NCBI RefSeq assembly: GCF_020404405.1
Contig: NZ_JAIZDA010000015.1
Coordinates: 1-64,000, forward strand
Direction: 5' to 3'
Source: Novosphingobium sp. FKTRR1
Lineage (GTDB): Bacteria; Pseudomonadota; Alphaproteobacteria; Sphingomonadales; Sphingomonadaceae
Length of the DNA: 64,000 bases
In this document: piece after piece, positions 52,901-61,743 of the stretch
Layout: each line of letters opens with the position of its first letter
Position numbering within the stretch: the stretch's first letter is position 1
The notes under the pieces: model-generated
Database searches by the model: none
The model's input: only the letters and a program-made list of their open reading frames with translations
Told to the model about the DNA's origin: nothing
Translations under genes and position numbers: made by a program

Positions 52901-53405
52901 GCATCATCCGCCGTTCAGCGGGCTTGGCGGCGATGACCGCAGCAATGCGGCCTTGGCTGACCAGTGCCGGGCTGTGCGCCCCGGTGGCAGCATCGGCAAA
53001 GACCAGCGCCACGTCGCGCGCGCGCACATCCTTGCCGTTGAGGCGATAGGCGCTGCCCGCGCCGCGCTCGATCCGGCGGACGACTTCCAGTTCACCGGCC
53101 CATGGTCCTTGCGGGTCGGTCTCGCAGGTCAGCGTGACTTCGGCAAAGGCGCGCGCCGGGCGGCTGGCGGTGCCGGCAAAGATCACGTCCTCCATCCCGC
53201 CGCCGCGCAAGGATCGCGCCGAGCTTTCGCCCATGACCCAGCGGATCGCTTCGAGCAGGTTGGACTTGCCGCAGCCGTTGGGGCCGACCACGCCGGTCAG
53301 GCCCGGCGCGATGTGCAGTTCGGCGGGTTCGACAAAGCTTTTGAAGCCCGACAGCTTGAGCCGTCGGAACTGCATCGCCACCCTGTCGCCACCCCCCTCG
53401 GTCAT
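49935..53405 (-). CDS. smc: Chromosome segregation protein SMC
   Basis: 1156-residue condensin ATPase. Walker A GPNGCGKSN is at 41-49; the C-terminal head has the signature LSGGEQAL and Walker B ICVLDEVDAPLD. Two very long Ala/Glu/Arg coiled coils (roughly 170-500 and 650-970) flank a hinge. It organises and segregates the chromosome. ATG 53405 is used; ATG 53375 (MQFRRLKL) matches homologues equally well. Last gene of the dciA-dsbA-dsbA-smc operon. Confidence 0.97.
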   Translation of the reverse strand: MTEGGGDRVAMQFRRLKLSGFKSFVEPAELHIAPGLTGVVGPNGCGKSNLLEAIRWVMGESSARSLRGGGMEDVIFAGTASRPARAFAEVTLTCETDPQGPWAGELEVVRRIERGAGSAYRLNGKDVRARDVALVFADAATGAHSPALVSQGRIAAVIAAKPAERRMMLEEAAGIAGLHVRRRDAENRLRATEANLARLVDLLGGLESQITTLRRQARAAERYRAVADKIKVAEARLIFARWRDAAAAADAARAEAQAAEAAVTEAQGAANAAQAAQHHAQAALSEAREVQFDRRQDAAALDQRLAGLTAQLEGAEQRLADIDRQVQRIAADRAQADRLTTDAASALARLEGDLGSAEQALAEAAARRPALVTAQDAADQAARAAELALAQKVAEQAGADAEWRVAEAAVAAARNRVARFEADTQRLAGQTAALGREPDPTVQIAAAQAAQTAAAQALAAAQSSRDALTVEREELTRARDSAANTLATARADLAGVEREAEALARDKAARERAAAAKGQRPGAIASTRIAPGWERALAAVLGRDAAAPVGPLPDGVEGRFWTGATAPAPLADSLAHHVSACAPELTARLALVRVAAEDSGQALEPGEWLVTPAGHLRRWDGFVARGEGAAEAAMLEAENRLTELEALLPPRRATMAAAQAADEAARTGLARVQAELAEAERALASAAEAERTALRSLDAAQAALTRRQSREAELARASADLAEQRDVATAELREAEERRAALPDPAIGRAQGEATRAHNAAARSTHQSAIAMLAAQDQTIAVGRERLASLKSDIRSWQSRAGEAARRLAEMANRAAELDEERAVIAAKPEGLRTELSEARAIRERIGRDLATADATMAGAEAAARAAEAGLAHAAERLASAREARAGAAARAEAEDQRRQEMAVMAGERFQCPPPLLPGRLGFTAAEVGSAAHESAEHDRLVAERERIGAVNLVAADELAEVEGTLAKSLADQAELTEAVNRLRGSIGNLNREGRERLRAAFNAVDGHFRRLFTRLFAGGEAHLALVDSDDPLEAGLEIFAQPPGKRLQSLTLLSGGEQALTAVALIFALFLTNPAPICVLDEVDAPLDDANVERFCDMLDAMVGETRTRYLIVTHNAVTMSRMHRLFGVTMVEKGVSRLVSVDLGGAEALLATAG

Positions 53406-53425
53406 GGCGCCTCAGCCCGGCTGGA

Positions 53426-54184
53426 TCAGCGCGCGCCCGCGCGCTTGAGGATCGGCTCGAGCTGTTCCCAGGTTGCCACGTCAAGGTTGCGGCCGTTGAG
53501 GATGAACGAGGGCGTGCCGGTGATCTGGTACTGGTCGGTAGCCTTCTGCACGCCTTCGGCCAGCGTCGTGGCGGTCTTGGTGTTGGCCAGGCACTGCAGC
53601 GCCTGATCCTTGGCCACCCCGCGCGCGGCGAAGAAATCGACCAGCCCGCCCCTTGCACCGATCACCGGGAACAGCTTGTCCTCGGACAGGGTGGCGATCG
53701 ACGGATCCTTGCCCAGCGCTTCGAGACCGGCGAAGATATCCTTCTGGTTCGCATAGACCTGTTCGGTCAGCCCATAGAAGGCGTCGGGGCTGCTGCACCG
53801 CGTCAGCATGGCCATCGTGGTGTCGTACTTGTCGCGCACGAAGTTACGGAATTCGAGGCTGACGCGCCCGCTGGCGACATAAGTGTCGCGCAACGTCGGC
53901 AGGCCCTTTTCCGAAAACTCGGCACAGTGCGGACAGGTGAGCGAACCGTATTCGATCAGCTTGAGCGGGGCGTTGGGATTACCCATCAGGTAACCGCCCT
54001 CGGGCGTCTGTGTGACCACGTCTGCCCAGGCCTTGCCCGCAGGCGGAGCGACGGCGGCCAGCGGCGCAGCATCGGCGACGGAAGCGGCGTCATCCTTCTT
54101 GCCGCAGGCGCCAAGGCCCAGCGAGAGCGTGAACGCAAGAGGCAGGGCAAGCAGCAGCGCAAGGCGGTTACGGGCGCGGGTCAT
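53426..54184 (-). CDS. DsbA-family lipoprotein (thioredoxin domain)
   Basis: 252 residues: lipobox GLGAC (Cys27), an Ala-rich linker, then a DsbA-like domain with SLTCPHCAEF (Cys84, Cys87) and the cis-Pro loop TGTPSFILNG. It likely oxidises or isomerises periplasmic thiols at the membrane. Upstream is a paralogue with the same YxSxTCPHCAEF core, suggesting a tandem duplication. 20 bases separate it from smc. Confidence 0.9.
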   Translation of the reverse strand: MTRARNRLALLLALPLAFTLSLGLGACGKKDDAASVADAAPLAAVAPPAGKAWADVVTQTPEGGYLMGNPNAPLKLIEYGSLTCPHCAEFSEKGLPTLRDTYVASGRVSLEFRNFVRDKYDTTMAMLTRCSSPDAFYGLTEQVYANQKDIFAGLEALGKDPSIATLSEDKLFPVIGARGGLVDFFAARGVAKDQALQCLANTKTATTLAEGVQKATDQYQITGTPSFILNGRNLDVATWEQLEPILKRAGAR

Positions 54185-54282
54185 CGTCGGTCGGGCTTTC
54201 CGTTTGCTGGCCGGTCATGAAGGCGACCGGATAAGACTGGGAACAGGGTTTGGTATAATGGGATCGTGGACCGGAGCTACGC

Positions 54283-55026
54283 TCAGTGCAGGCGCGCTTC
54301 AAGCTGTGGCTTGAGCCCGGCCCAATTGGCGGTTCCGGCCAGCGGCACGCCGTTGAGCACGAAGGCCGGGGTGCCGCGCACGAAATCCTTTTCGACCGCG
54401 TCCTGCGTGTGCCGGGTGGCGCGTTCAGCCAGCGCCCGATCGGCGAGACAGCGGTCGAGTTCGGGGCGGCCGTAACCGCGTGCCTCCATCAGGTCATACA
54501 GCTTCAGGTCGCTGGCGATGGCGCGCATGCGCGTGGCGAAGTCGGGGTTGGACCAGCGCGCCTTCTGCGCTTCGTTCATGGACATCGCCGGGGCGGTCCA
54601 TTCGTCCTGTCGGCGCAGCAACATCAGGTGGTTGCCCAGAAATTTCTCGGGCGGGCCGCATTCGGCGAGCAAGGTGGCGACAACGTCGATCGCGTTGCGC
54701 AGGAACGGTCGCACCTCAAGCGCGCCCTTGCCGGTATCGATCATGCCGACCTTGAGCGGAACTTCGGATTCCTTGTCGAATTCGGCGCAGTGCGGGCAGG
54801 TGTAGCTGATGTAAGTGATCAGCCGGACCGGTGCGGCAGGGTTGCCAAGGATATAGCTGTCCTGCGGGGTCCGCGTGACTTTGGCGCCCCACCCGCCGCT
54901 GGCGACGACGCGCGCTGCGGGCTTGGGCGCCAGGGGCTTGCGCGCCGGGGCTGCCGCGGTGAGCAGGCCGACGCCAGCCAATGCGGCGATGATCGTGGTC
55001 AAGACCTTCAACACGCGGTGCCTCAC
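54283..55026 (-). CDS. DsbA-family exported thiol oxidoreductase
   Basis: 247 residues: signal peptide (about 1-27), basic/Pro linker, DsbA-like domain with SYTCPHCAEF (Cys77, Cys80) and the cis-Pro loop RGTPAFVLNG. No lipobox, unlike its paralogue downstream, so it should be soluble in the periplasm. GTG 55026 overlaps the dciA stop by 4 bases; GTG 55014 is an alternative start. Confidence 0.9.
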   Translation of the reverse strand: MRHRVLKVLTTIIAALAGVGLLTAAAPARKPLAPKPAARVVASGGWGAKVTRTPQDSYILGNPAAPVRLITYISYTCPHCAEFDKESEVPLKVGMIDTGKGALEVRPFLRNAIDVVATLLAECGPPEKFLGNHLMLLRRQDEWTAPAMSMNEAQKARWSNPDFATRMRAIASDLKLYDLMEARGYGRPELDRCLADRALAERATRHTQDAVEKDFVRGTPAFVLNGVPLAGTANWAGLKPQLEARLH

Positions 55027-55613
55027 TTGCTTTTGTCCCTGTTTTTGCCTGTCGCCGCTGCGGCGGCTTGCGCATTCACTTCGCCCAAGCTGCGCGCCAG
55101 CGATTCGAGCACGGTGCGTAGCTCGGGATCGCCGATATCGCGCAAGCTGTCGCCCAGTTCCATCGGGATCGGCTTGAGCGAAGGCGGTGCGGCGCGGGTA
55201 GTCTCAAGCGCGGCTGTGCCTGCCGGTGCCTGAACGGCGCCTTGCCGCAGCTTGACGCGGGCCACTGCGCGATAGCCGAAGAAGCGGTTAACCCGTTCGA
55301 TGATCTCGGGCACTACGTGGCTGATCAAGGGAGCATGGGCCGGCGTCACTACAAGTTGCAGGATGCCTTCCGACTTTTCACCGGGGGGGAAGCGGATCGA
55401 TTCGGGGGTGCAGTGCCGGGCATGGCGGGCGCCCACGATCTCGGGCCAGCGGGTGACCACGCTTGACTGCACGAAGCCGAACCGGCGGAAGGCGGTACGC
55501 CCGATCTGCGGCATCAGGTCGGCAATGGCCTTCGCCTCACCGCCCCGTGGCCGTTCCCAGACGCGCCCTGCCGCCGGACCCTTGCGTTCACGTTCCATAT
55601 GGCTGCGTCCCAT
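55023..55613 (-). CDS. DUF721 / DciA family protein
   Basis: 196 residues. The DciA-like domain is at about 30-115: FGFVQSSVVTRWPEIVG, RHCTPESIRFPPG and LQLVVTPAHAPLISHVVPEIIERVNRFFGYRAV (in two parts). DciA is the helicase operator that loads DnaB at replication forks in bacteria lacking DnaC. ATG 55613 or 55598. Heads the operon with two dsbA genes and smc; divergent from mutY with 14 bases between starts. Confidence 0.88.
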   Translation of the reverse strand: MGRSHMERERKGPAAGRVWERPRGGEAKAIADLMPQIGRTAFRRFGFVQSSVVTRWPEIVGARHARHCTPESIRFPPGEKSEGILQLVVTPAHAPLISHVVPEIIERVNRFFGYRAVARVKLRQGAVQAPAGTAALETTRAAPPSLKPIPMELGDSLRDIGDPELRTVLESLARSLGEVNAQAAAAATGKNRDKSK

Positions 55614-55627
55614 GCCATAGCGACGTC

Positions 55628-56797
55628 ATGCAGACCAGTGGCAACCCCGTCCAAAACCCCGCCTTTTCCGCTTTGCCTGAAGAGCGAGACATCGCGGCGG
55701 CGCTGCTGGCGTGGTACGATGTCAACGCGCGCAGCCTGCCATGGCGCTGCCCGCCGGGAACCAGGGCGGGATCTTCGGCCAATGCGCCTTTGCCCGATCC
55801 CTATCGCGTTTGGCTGTCCGAAGTGATGCTGCAACAGACCACCGTTGCGGCGGTCGGACCCTATTTTGCGCGCTTTACCGAACGCTGGCCGACTGTAGCG
55901 GATCTGGCCGCTGCCGACGACGCCGATGTCATGGCGGCATGGGCCGGGCTTGGCTATTATGCGCGCGCGCGCAACCTGCTGGCTTGCGCGCGCGAAGTGG
56001 CTCGGCTCGGAGCCTTTCCCGATACCGAGGAGGAGTTGCGCAACCTGCCCGGCCTTGGCGCCTATACCGCCGCGGCGGTGGCGGCGATCGCGTTCGGCCG
56101 CCGCGCGGTGGTGGTCGATGCCAATGTCGAGCGGGTGGTGGCGCGGCTGTTCGCCATCGACACGCCGCTGCCCGGTGCGCGGCCTGCCTTGCGCGCGGCG
56201 ACCGACAGCATAACCCCCGACCAGCGCGCGGGAGACTTCGCACAGGCGATGATGGACCTTGGCGCCAGCCTGTGCAGCGTCAAGGCTCCGCGCTGCCTGC
56301 TCTGTCCGTTGCGCCCTGCATGTCGTGCAGCGGCGCAAGGCAATCCCGAGCGCTTGCCGGTCAAGGCCGTGAAAAAGGCCAAGCCGGTGCGACAGGGCCG
56401 CGCTTTCTGGATCGAGCGTGATGGGGCGGTGCTGCTCGTCACGCGCGCGGGAAAGGGCATGCTGGGTGGCATGCGCGCGCTGCCCGACGATGGCTGGATC
56501 GCGCGCGCCGATGGGCACGGCCTCCCGCCAGCGCCCGGCAACTGGACGGCAGGCGGCGTCGTGAGGCACAGTTTCACCCATTTCGATCTCGAATTGCAAT
56601 TGATGCTTGGCGATTGGCCCGAAACGATTACTTTGCCGCCGGAACTGGAGGCGGCGGGAGAATTCTGGCCGCTCGACCGGATCGAACAGGCCGGTTTGCC
56701 TACGGTCTTTGCCAAGGCGGCGCGATTGGCGCTGGCCGGGCAGGATGGTGAGGACAAAAACCGGCCAACGGGCGAAACTTTGGCGGATGGGTGTTGA
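55628..56797 (+). CDS. mutY: A/G-specific adenine glycosylase
   Basis: Removes A opposite 8-oxoguanine. 389 residues: catalytic SEVMLQQTT (Glu65), helix-hairpin-helix LPGLGAYTAAAV with the downstream VVDANV aspartate, the 4Fe-4S loop C-x6-C-x2-C-x5-C (CSVKAPRCLLCPLRPAC), and a C-terminal NUDT1-like domain ending in HSFTHFDL. A 16-residue Pro/Ala insertion sits between LPWR and DPYRVW. ATG 55628. Confidence 0.96.
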   Translation: MQTSGNPVQNPAFSALPEERDIAAALLAWYDVNARSLPWRCPPGTRAGSSANAPLPDPYRVWLSEVMLQQTTVAAVGPYFARFTERWPTVADLAAADDADVMAAWAGLGYYARARNLLACAREVARLGAFPDTEEELRNLPGLGAYTAAAVAAIAFGRRAVVVDANVERVVARLFAIDTPLPGARPALRAATDSITPDQRAGDFAQAMMDLGASLCSVKAPRCLLCPLRPACRAAAQGNPERLPVKAVKKAKPVRQGRAFWIERDGAVLLVTRAGKGMLGGMRALPDDGWIARADGHGLPPAPGNWTAGGVVRHSFTHFDLELQLMLGDWPETITLPPELEAAGEFWPLDRIEQAGLPTVFAKAARLALAGQDGEDKNRPTGETLADGC

Positions 56798-56804
56798 AAC
56801 GGTG

Positions 56805-58127
56805 ATGAACGAGCAGGATTTCCACGCGTTTTCGCGGCGTTCGTTTTTGCGTGGCGCAGCTCTGGCGGGGGCTGGTCTGGGCGCAGGTGCGGTGTTTCCG
56901 CGCGCGGCATGGGCAGCGCTGCCGCCGGGCGAAGCGGCCTATCCCGCGCTGACCGCGCTGGTCGAAGGCTATGTCGCCAAGGGCACGTTGCCCGGCGTGG
57001 TCGCGCTGGTCGGGCGCGGGCAGGACGTGCCGCTGGCAATCGCGCGCGGCGTGCTGACCAAGGGTGAAACTCTGCCTGCCACCATCGACAGTCTTTACCG
57101 CGTCTATTCGATGACCAAACCGGTCACCGGCATGGCCGCGATGATCCTGATCGATGAAGGCAAGCTTCGGCTGGACCAGCCACTGGCTGATATCCTGCCG
57201 AAGTACGCCAAGATGCAGGTTCAGGTGACGCCCGATGGCTCGATCACCGATTTGCGGCCGGCCAAGGGCCCGATCACCATCCGGCACTTGCTGACGCATA
57301 CCGCCGGGCTAGGCTACACGATCATGCAAAAGGGGCCGATCAAGGACGCCTATGAGGCGGCAGGATTGGTCCCGGCACAAGTCAGCCACAGTGCCATCCC
57401 GGGTCTGTCGGTGCCGCACCCGCTGCCCAGCCTCGCCGAATTTGCCGACAAGCTGGCCGAACAGCCGCTGTTGTATGATCCGGGCACGGTTTGGTCCTAT
57501 TCGGTCAGCCTCGATCTGCTGGGCCGGGTGATCGAGGTGGTGTCGGGCAAGCCGTTCGACGCCTTCCTGCAAGAGCGGCTGTTCGATCCGTGTGGAATGA
57601 CCAGCACCGGCTTCCAGGTACCCGCTTCGCAGGCAGAGCGGCTGACCACCAACTATGGCATTGTCAACGGCGCGCTGGTGCCGATCGATCCGGCGGCAAA
57701 GTCGATCTATCTCGATAAGCCCGCCTACCCCTATGGCGGCGCCGGTATCGTCACTTCGCCGCGCGATTATGACCGCTTTCTGGCCATGCTGCTGGGCAAC
57801 GGTGCACTCAACGGTCGGCGCGTGATGAACGAGGCTGCGGTACGTCTGGGGACGAGCGACCTGTTGCCCGAGGGCACCGATACAACCCGCATCTGGGGTC
57901 CGAAAACAGGCTTTGGTGCGGGCGGACGCGTTGGTCTGGGCGAAGATGCGGGTACTTACGGCTGGTCGGGCGCGGCGGGCACGGTCGGCTTCATCAACTA
58001 TCGCACGTCGCTGCGCGCGGGCATCTATGTGCAGTACATGCCCTCGGGCGCGTTGCCGGTGCAAAGCGATTTCACCAAGGCGCTGCTGGCCGATGTGACC
58101 AAGACGGGGATCAAGAAGGCAGCATGA
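56805..58127 (+). CDS. Tat-exported serine hydrolase (class C beta-lactamase family)
   Basis: 440 residues. A twin-arginine signal (SRRSFLRG, 10-17, then a hydrophobic stretch ending AWA) precedes a beta-lactamase/transpeptidase-like domain with SMTK (Ser102, Lys105), LLTHTAGLGY and YSVS as the Tyr-x-Asn-like motif. YGWSGAAGT stands where beta-lactamases have KTG/HxG. More likely an esterase or D-aminopeptidase than a resistance enzyme. ATG 56805 chosen for the Tat signal; ATG 56787 possible. nudC overlaps its stop. Confidence 0.88.
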   Translation: MNEQDFHAFSRRSFLRGAALAGAGLGAGAVFPRAAWAALPPGEAAYPALTALVEGYVAKGTLPGVVALVGRGQDVPLAIARGVLTKGETLPATIDSLYRVYSMTKPVTGMAAMILIDEGKLRLDQPLADILPKYAKMQVQVTPDGSITDLRPAKGPITIRHLLTHTAGLGYTIMQKGPIKDAYEAAGLVPAQVSHSAIPGLSVPHPLPSLAEFADKLAEQPLLYDPGTVWSYSVSLDLLGRVIEVVSGKPFDAFLQERLFDPCGMTSTGFQVPASQAERLTTNYGIVNGALVPIDPAAKSIYLDKPAYPYGGAGIVTSPRDYDRFLAMLLGNGALNGRRVMNEAAVRLGTSDLLPEGTDTTRIWGPKTGFGAGGRVGLGEDAGTYGWSGAAGTVGFINYRTSLRAGIYVQYMPSGALPVQSDFTKALLADVTKTGIKKAA

Positions 58128-59008
58128 CCGCCACGACCATCGCCTTTGCAGGCTCGCCGATCGACCGGGCCGACCATATCCGGGGCGATGCCGTGAAGCT
58201 TGCCGCCCTGACCGACTGGCGGGCGCGGTTGCTCAAGCTTGACGGGCTGGCCCCGGTCATCTCGCCCGAAGGCGGCCTCGAATGGGGCTCGCTGGCCGAA
58301 GCCCATCCGGACGCCGAACTGGTGTTTCTGGGGCTGGATGCGGCAGGCAAGGCGTGCTTTGCCGGGGTTTCTCCGGCGCTGGTGGGCAGTGTCGCACCGC
58401 CCGATCCGCGCCTGTGGCAGGTGATGGGCCTGCTGCCCCCTGCCGATCTGGCGACCTATGGCGGGGCCAAGGCTCTGGTCGACTGGCATGCGCGGCACCG
58501 CTTCTGCGCACGCTGCGGCAGCGCCACGGTGATCGCCAAGGGCGGTTGGCAGCGTTCGTGCACCAGCACCACCTGCAAGGCCGAACATTTCCCGCGCGTC
58601 GATCCGGTCACGATCATGACGGTCGAGCATGAGGGCAACCTCCTGCTCGGTCGCCAGCCGCGCTTCCCGCCGCGCCGCTTTTCAGCGCTGGCCGGGTTCG
58701 TCGAACCGGGCGAATCGATCGAAGAAGCGGTGGCGCGCGAAGTGCATGAAGAGGCGGGGGTACGGGTGCGCGACGTGACTTATGTCGCCAGCCAGCCCTG
58801 GCCGTTCCCGTCCTCGCTGATGATCGCCTGCCACGCCCATGCCGACGACCCTACGCTGACCATCGACACGACCGAACTGGACGATGCGCGCTGGTTCAGC
58901 CGCGAGGAAGTGGTCTATGCCATGTCCGGCGCGGAGGATGGCGGTTTTATCGCCCCGCCGCCCTTCGCGGTGGCGCATCACCTGCTGAAATGGTGGATCG
59001 AGCAATGA
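58124..59008 (+). CDS. nudC: NADH pyrophosphatase (NAD-decapping) NudC
   Basis: Cleaves NAD(H) and removes NAD caps from RNA. 294 residues with a zinc ribbon (FCARCG ... CTSTTC), the NudC marker SQPWPFPSS and a complete Nudix box, GFVEPGESIEEAVAREVHEE with AG next. ATG overlaps the hydrolase stop, and its stop overlaps the next ATG. Confidence 0.95.
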   Translation: MTATTIAFAGSPIDRADHIRGDAVKLAALTDWRARLLKLDGLAPVISPEGGLEWGSLAEAHPDAELVFLGLDAAGKACFAGVSPALVGSVAPPDPRLWQVMGLLPPADLATYGGAKALVDWHARHRFCARCGSATVIAKGGWQRSCTSTTCKAEHFPRVDPVTIMTVEHEGNLLLGRQPRFPPRRFSALAGFVEPGESIEEAVAREVHEEAGVRVRDVTYVASQPWPFPSSLMIACHAHADDPTLTIDTTELDDARWFSREEVVYAMSGAEDGGFIAPPPFAVAHHLLKWWIEQ

Positions 59009-59718
59009 CCGAAGTGGCCGCCAGCGAAGCTGCAAACGTGACCATCGACATCTGGTCCGACGTGATGTGCCCATGGTGCGTCATCGGTACGCGCCAGCTT
59101 GAAACGGCACTTGCTGCGCTTGATGGCGAGATTGCGGCCACCATCCGCTTCCACCCGTTCGAACTGAACCCCGACATGCCGCCCGAGGGTGAGGACCAGC
59201 GCGCCCATATTATGCGCAAGTATGGCCGTTCGTCCGAACAGGCCGCCGACGGGCGCGAGAAGCTGCGCCAGATCGCGGCGCAGGCGGGCTATTCGTTCGA
59301 TTACACCGGAACAGGTGAGCCGCCCGCCGCGATGATGTGGAACACGCGCGCCGCGCACAAGCTGCTGGTCCATGCGCTGCGCGATCTGGGTGCGCAGGCG
59401 CAAGTGCGCTTGAAGCACGCGCTGTTCGACGCGCATTTCCAGCAGCGGCGCAACGTTTCCGATCCCGAAGTGCTGCTCGACGTGGCCGAACAGGCGGGGC
59501 TTGACCGCGCCAAGGCTGCCGCGGCACTGGCCGACGACGAACTGACCGCGATCGTCGAGGCGGGGGAACGGCAGGCGTGGGACTGGAATATCACCGGGGT
59601 TCCGGCGATGGTCATCAACGGCAAGTTCCTGATCCCCGGCGCGCAAGACCCGGCGACGTACGCCGGCGCGTTGCGCAAAGTGGTGGCAAGGGAGCGGGAA
59701 CTGGCCGCACGCGGCTGA
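59005..59718 (+). CDS. FrnE-like DsbA family oxidoreductase
   Basis: 237 residues, no signal peptide, so cytoplasmic. The DsbA/2-hydroxychromene isomerase fold has SDVMCPWC (Cys22, Cys25) and the cis-Pro ITGVPAMVING, with FHPFELNPDMP typical of FrnE. Related proteins are disulfide isomerases or polyketide enzymes. ATG 59005 overlaps the nudC stop by 4 bases. Confidence 0.9.
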   Translation: MTEVAASEAANVTIDIWSDVMCPWCVIGTRQLETALAALDGEIAATIRFHPFELNPDMPPEGEDQRAHIMRKYGRSSEQAADGREKLRQIAAQAGYSFDYTGTGEPPAAMMWNTRAAHKLLVHALRDLGAQAQVRLKHALFDAHFQQRRNVSDPEVLLDVAEQAGLDRAKAAAALADDELTAIVEAGERQAWDWNITGVPAMVINGKFLIPGAQDPATYAGALRKVVARERELAARG

Positions 59719-59740
59719 GTTCACGGCCGATCGGTGCGGG

Positions 59741-60133
59741 TCAGACCAACCCCAGTTTCGCCAGTTCGCTGGCCATGTCCGATGGCAGCAGCTGGGCTTC
59801 CTCGCCCGAGGCAAGGTCGGCCGGGCAATCTGCCTCTTCCAGATAGCGCCAGCCTTGATGCGCCCGCTTCGGGCGCGGGTAGACGTCGATCAGCCGGGTG
59901 GCGATGACGATCTCGGTCCGCCCATCGGGCGCTTCTTCAAAGCCCAGTATCTCGCTGCGCGCGACCAACTGGTGCTTCAGGATCCAGTAGACCGATCCGC
60001 CGATCATCTCGTCCGCGCGCTTGGGCCGGTTGCGCGTGGTCAGCCGCGCAACATCGCCCCGGCTGCGGAACCAGCCATGCACTTCCTCAAGCGATTGTGC
60101 GCCATAGGCGACCTTGGTCATGCTCAGCGGCAT
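59741..60133 (-). CDS. DUF1489 family protein
   Basis: 130 residues. TRNRPKRADEMIGGSVYWILKHQLVAR (in two parts: TRNRPKRADEM, IGGSVYWILKHQLVAR) and the C-terminal HQGWRYLEEADCPADL are characteristic of DUF1489, an alphaproteobacterial family without known function. No membrane segment or cofactor motif. ATG 60133 or 60121. It follows mgtE by 13 bases on the same strand, so probably co-transcribed. Confidence 0.85.
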   Translation of the reverse strand: MPLSMTKVAYGAQSLEEVHGWFRSRGDVARLTTRNRPKRADEMIGGSVYWILKHQLVARSEILGFEEAPDGRTEIVIATRLIDVYPRPKRAHQGWRYLEEADCPADLASGEEAQLLPSDMASELAKLGLV

Positions 60134-60146
60134 CGGTTACGCGCCC

Positions 60147-61628
60147 TCAGACCAATCCGGTGACCACGGCCAGGCCGAGGAACGAGAAGAAGCCCATCAC
60201 GTCGGTCGCCATCGTCACGAAGACTGCCGAGGACACCGCCGGATCGACATTGAGACGGTCGAGCGTGACCGGGACCATGATCCCGGCAAGCCCGGCCACC
60301 AGATTGTTGATGATCATCGCCGCGCCGATCACCATACCCAGATGCGGATTGCCGAACAGCAGCGCCGTGCCGGTGCCGATCATCAGGCCCAGCGACAGCC
60401 CGTTGGCAATCGCGATGCGCAATTCGCGCAGGACCATCCGCACGGTGTTGGAACTGGTCAACTGGTTGGTGGCGATGGCGCGCACGACGACGGCCAGCGT
60501 CTGGGTTCCGGCATTGCCGCCCATGCCCGACACGATCGGCATCAGCACCGCCAGCAGCGCCAATCTGGCGATCGCGCCCTGGAACATGCCGACCACCGAG
60601 GACGCGATGATCGCGGTGCCAAGGTTGACCACCAGCCACGACAGGCGCGTGCGCACCGTCAGCAGGATCGGCTCGTTGATGTCGCCTTCGCCCGCGCCCG
60701 ACAGGCGCAGGATGTCTTCGCTCGCCTCTTCCTGAATGATGTGGACCACGTCGTCGACGGTGATCTGACCGACCAGCCGTCCCGATTCGTCGACCACCGC
60801 CGCCGAGATCAGCGCGTACTTCTGGAAGCGCAGCGCGACCTCTTCCTGATCCATCGTCACCGGGATCAGCGTCTGGTCGCGCTTCATCACATCGGCCAGA
60901 GCCACGCCGGGAGGCGCGCGCAGCAGCCACGACAACTGGCAGGTGCCGACCGGATGGTGCAGGTGATTGACCACGAACACTTCCCAGAACTCGGTGGCAA
61001 GGTCGTCGTCGTCGCGGCGCAGATAATCGAGCAGGTCGCCGACCGACAGGTGTTCGGGCACCGCGATGAAATCGCGGCTCATCAGGCGCCCGGCGGTCTC
61101 TTCGGGATAGGCCAGCGCGCTCTCGATGGCGGCGCGGTCCTCGGGCTCCATTTCGGCGAGGACGGCCTGCTGGTCCTCCTCGTCCAGATCCTCGATCAGG
61201 GCGACGGCGTCGTCCGTCTCCATCTGCTCGGCAAGGTCGGCGACTTCATCGGGATCGAGTTCTTCGACCAGCTCGTCGCGAACCCAGTCGTTCATTTCGG
61301 CGAGCACTTCGCTGCCGAGCAGGTCGTTGATCGCACGCGCGAGATCGGCGCGATAGGTGCCGCCGATCAGCTCGAACAAGTCGGCGATGTCTGCCGGGTG
61401 CAGCGGCTCGACCAGATCGTAGACGGTGTCGCGGTCGTCGGCGTCCAGCGCGTCGCACACCTTGCGGATGAACGCGGGCTTCAGCGTGTTGAATTCGTCG
61501 AATTCTTCAGGGTCATCGCCGGTCCCGCCGGTGGCCTGAACGGGCAGGAGCGCTTCGGTCACAGCCTCATCGCCGCCGGTCGTGCCGTCGGCGCGGATGA
61601 TCTCGTCAGGGTAGGCCGGGCGCTCCAT
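60147..61628 (-). CDS. mgtE: Magnesium transporter MgtE
   Basis: 493 residues: an acidic N domain (about 45-170; LHPADIADLFEL, EEDQQAVLAEM), a CBS pair (about 180-305) and five C-terminal helices with the pore/selectivity motif GNAGTQTLAV. The N and CBS domains close the channel at high Mg2+. ATG 61628 (MERPAYP). No magnesium riboswitch is evident in the short upstream region shared with the cyclophilin gene. Confidence 0.95.
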   Translation of the reverse strand: MERPAYPDEIIRADGTTGGDEAVTEALLPVQATGGTGDDPEEFDEFNTLKPAFIRKVCDALDADDRDTVYDLVEPLHPADIADLFELIGGTYRADLARAINDLLGSEVLAEMNDWVRDELVEELDPDEVADLAEQMETDDAVALIEDLDEEDQQAVLAEMEPEDRAAIESALAYPEETAGRLMSRDFIAVPEHLSVGDLLDYLRRDDDDLATEFWEVFVVNHLHHPVGTCQLSWLLRAPPGVALADVMKRDQTLIPVTMDQEEVALRFQKYALISAAVVDESGRLVGQITVDDVVHIIQEEASEDILRLSGAGEGDINEPILLTVRTRLSWLVVNLGTAIIASSVVGMFQGAIARLALLAVLMPIVSGMGGNAGTQTLAVVVRAIATNQLTSSNTVRMVLRELRIAIANGLSLGLMIGTGTALLFGNPHLGMVIGAAMIINNLVAGLAGIMVPVTLDRLNVDPAVSSAVFVTMATDVMGFFSFLGLAVVTGLV

Positions 61629-61743
61629 GGGGTGCGGGATAGGGGGACAGGCGCGGCAAAAGCAACCTCCTTGGGCACCCTCGGTCGACTTTATTGGGGA
61701 AGCGCTTATATCGGGGCGAAACAGCAAGGATGGACCTGCCCAA

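Noticed and set aside
50031..53606. 1191-residue open frame antisense to smc
   Set aside because: It mirrors the smc coding region in a GC-rich codon context, has no recognisable domain or ribosome site, and smc is unambiguous.
61629..61743. Magnesium riboswitch upstream of mgtE
   Set aside because: Only about 115 bases are available and no M-box-like conserved stems were seen.
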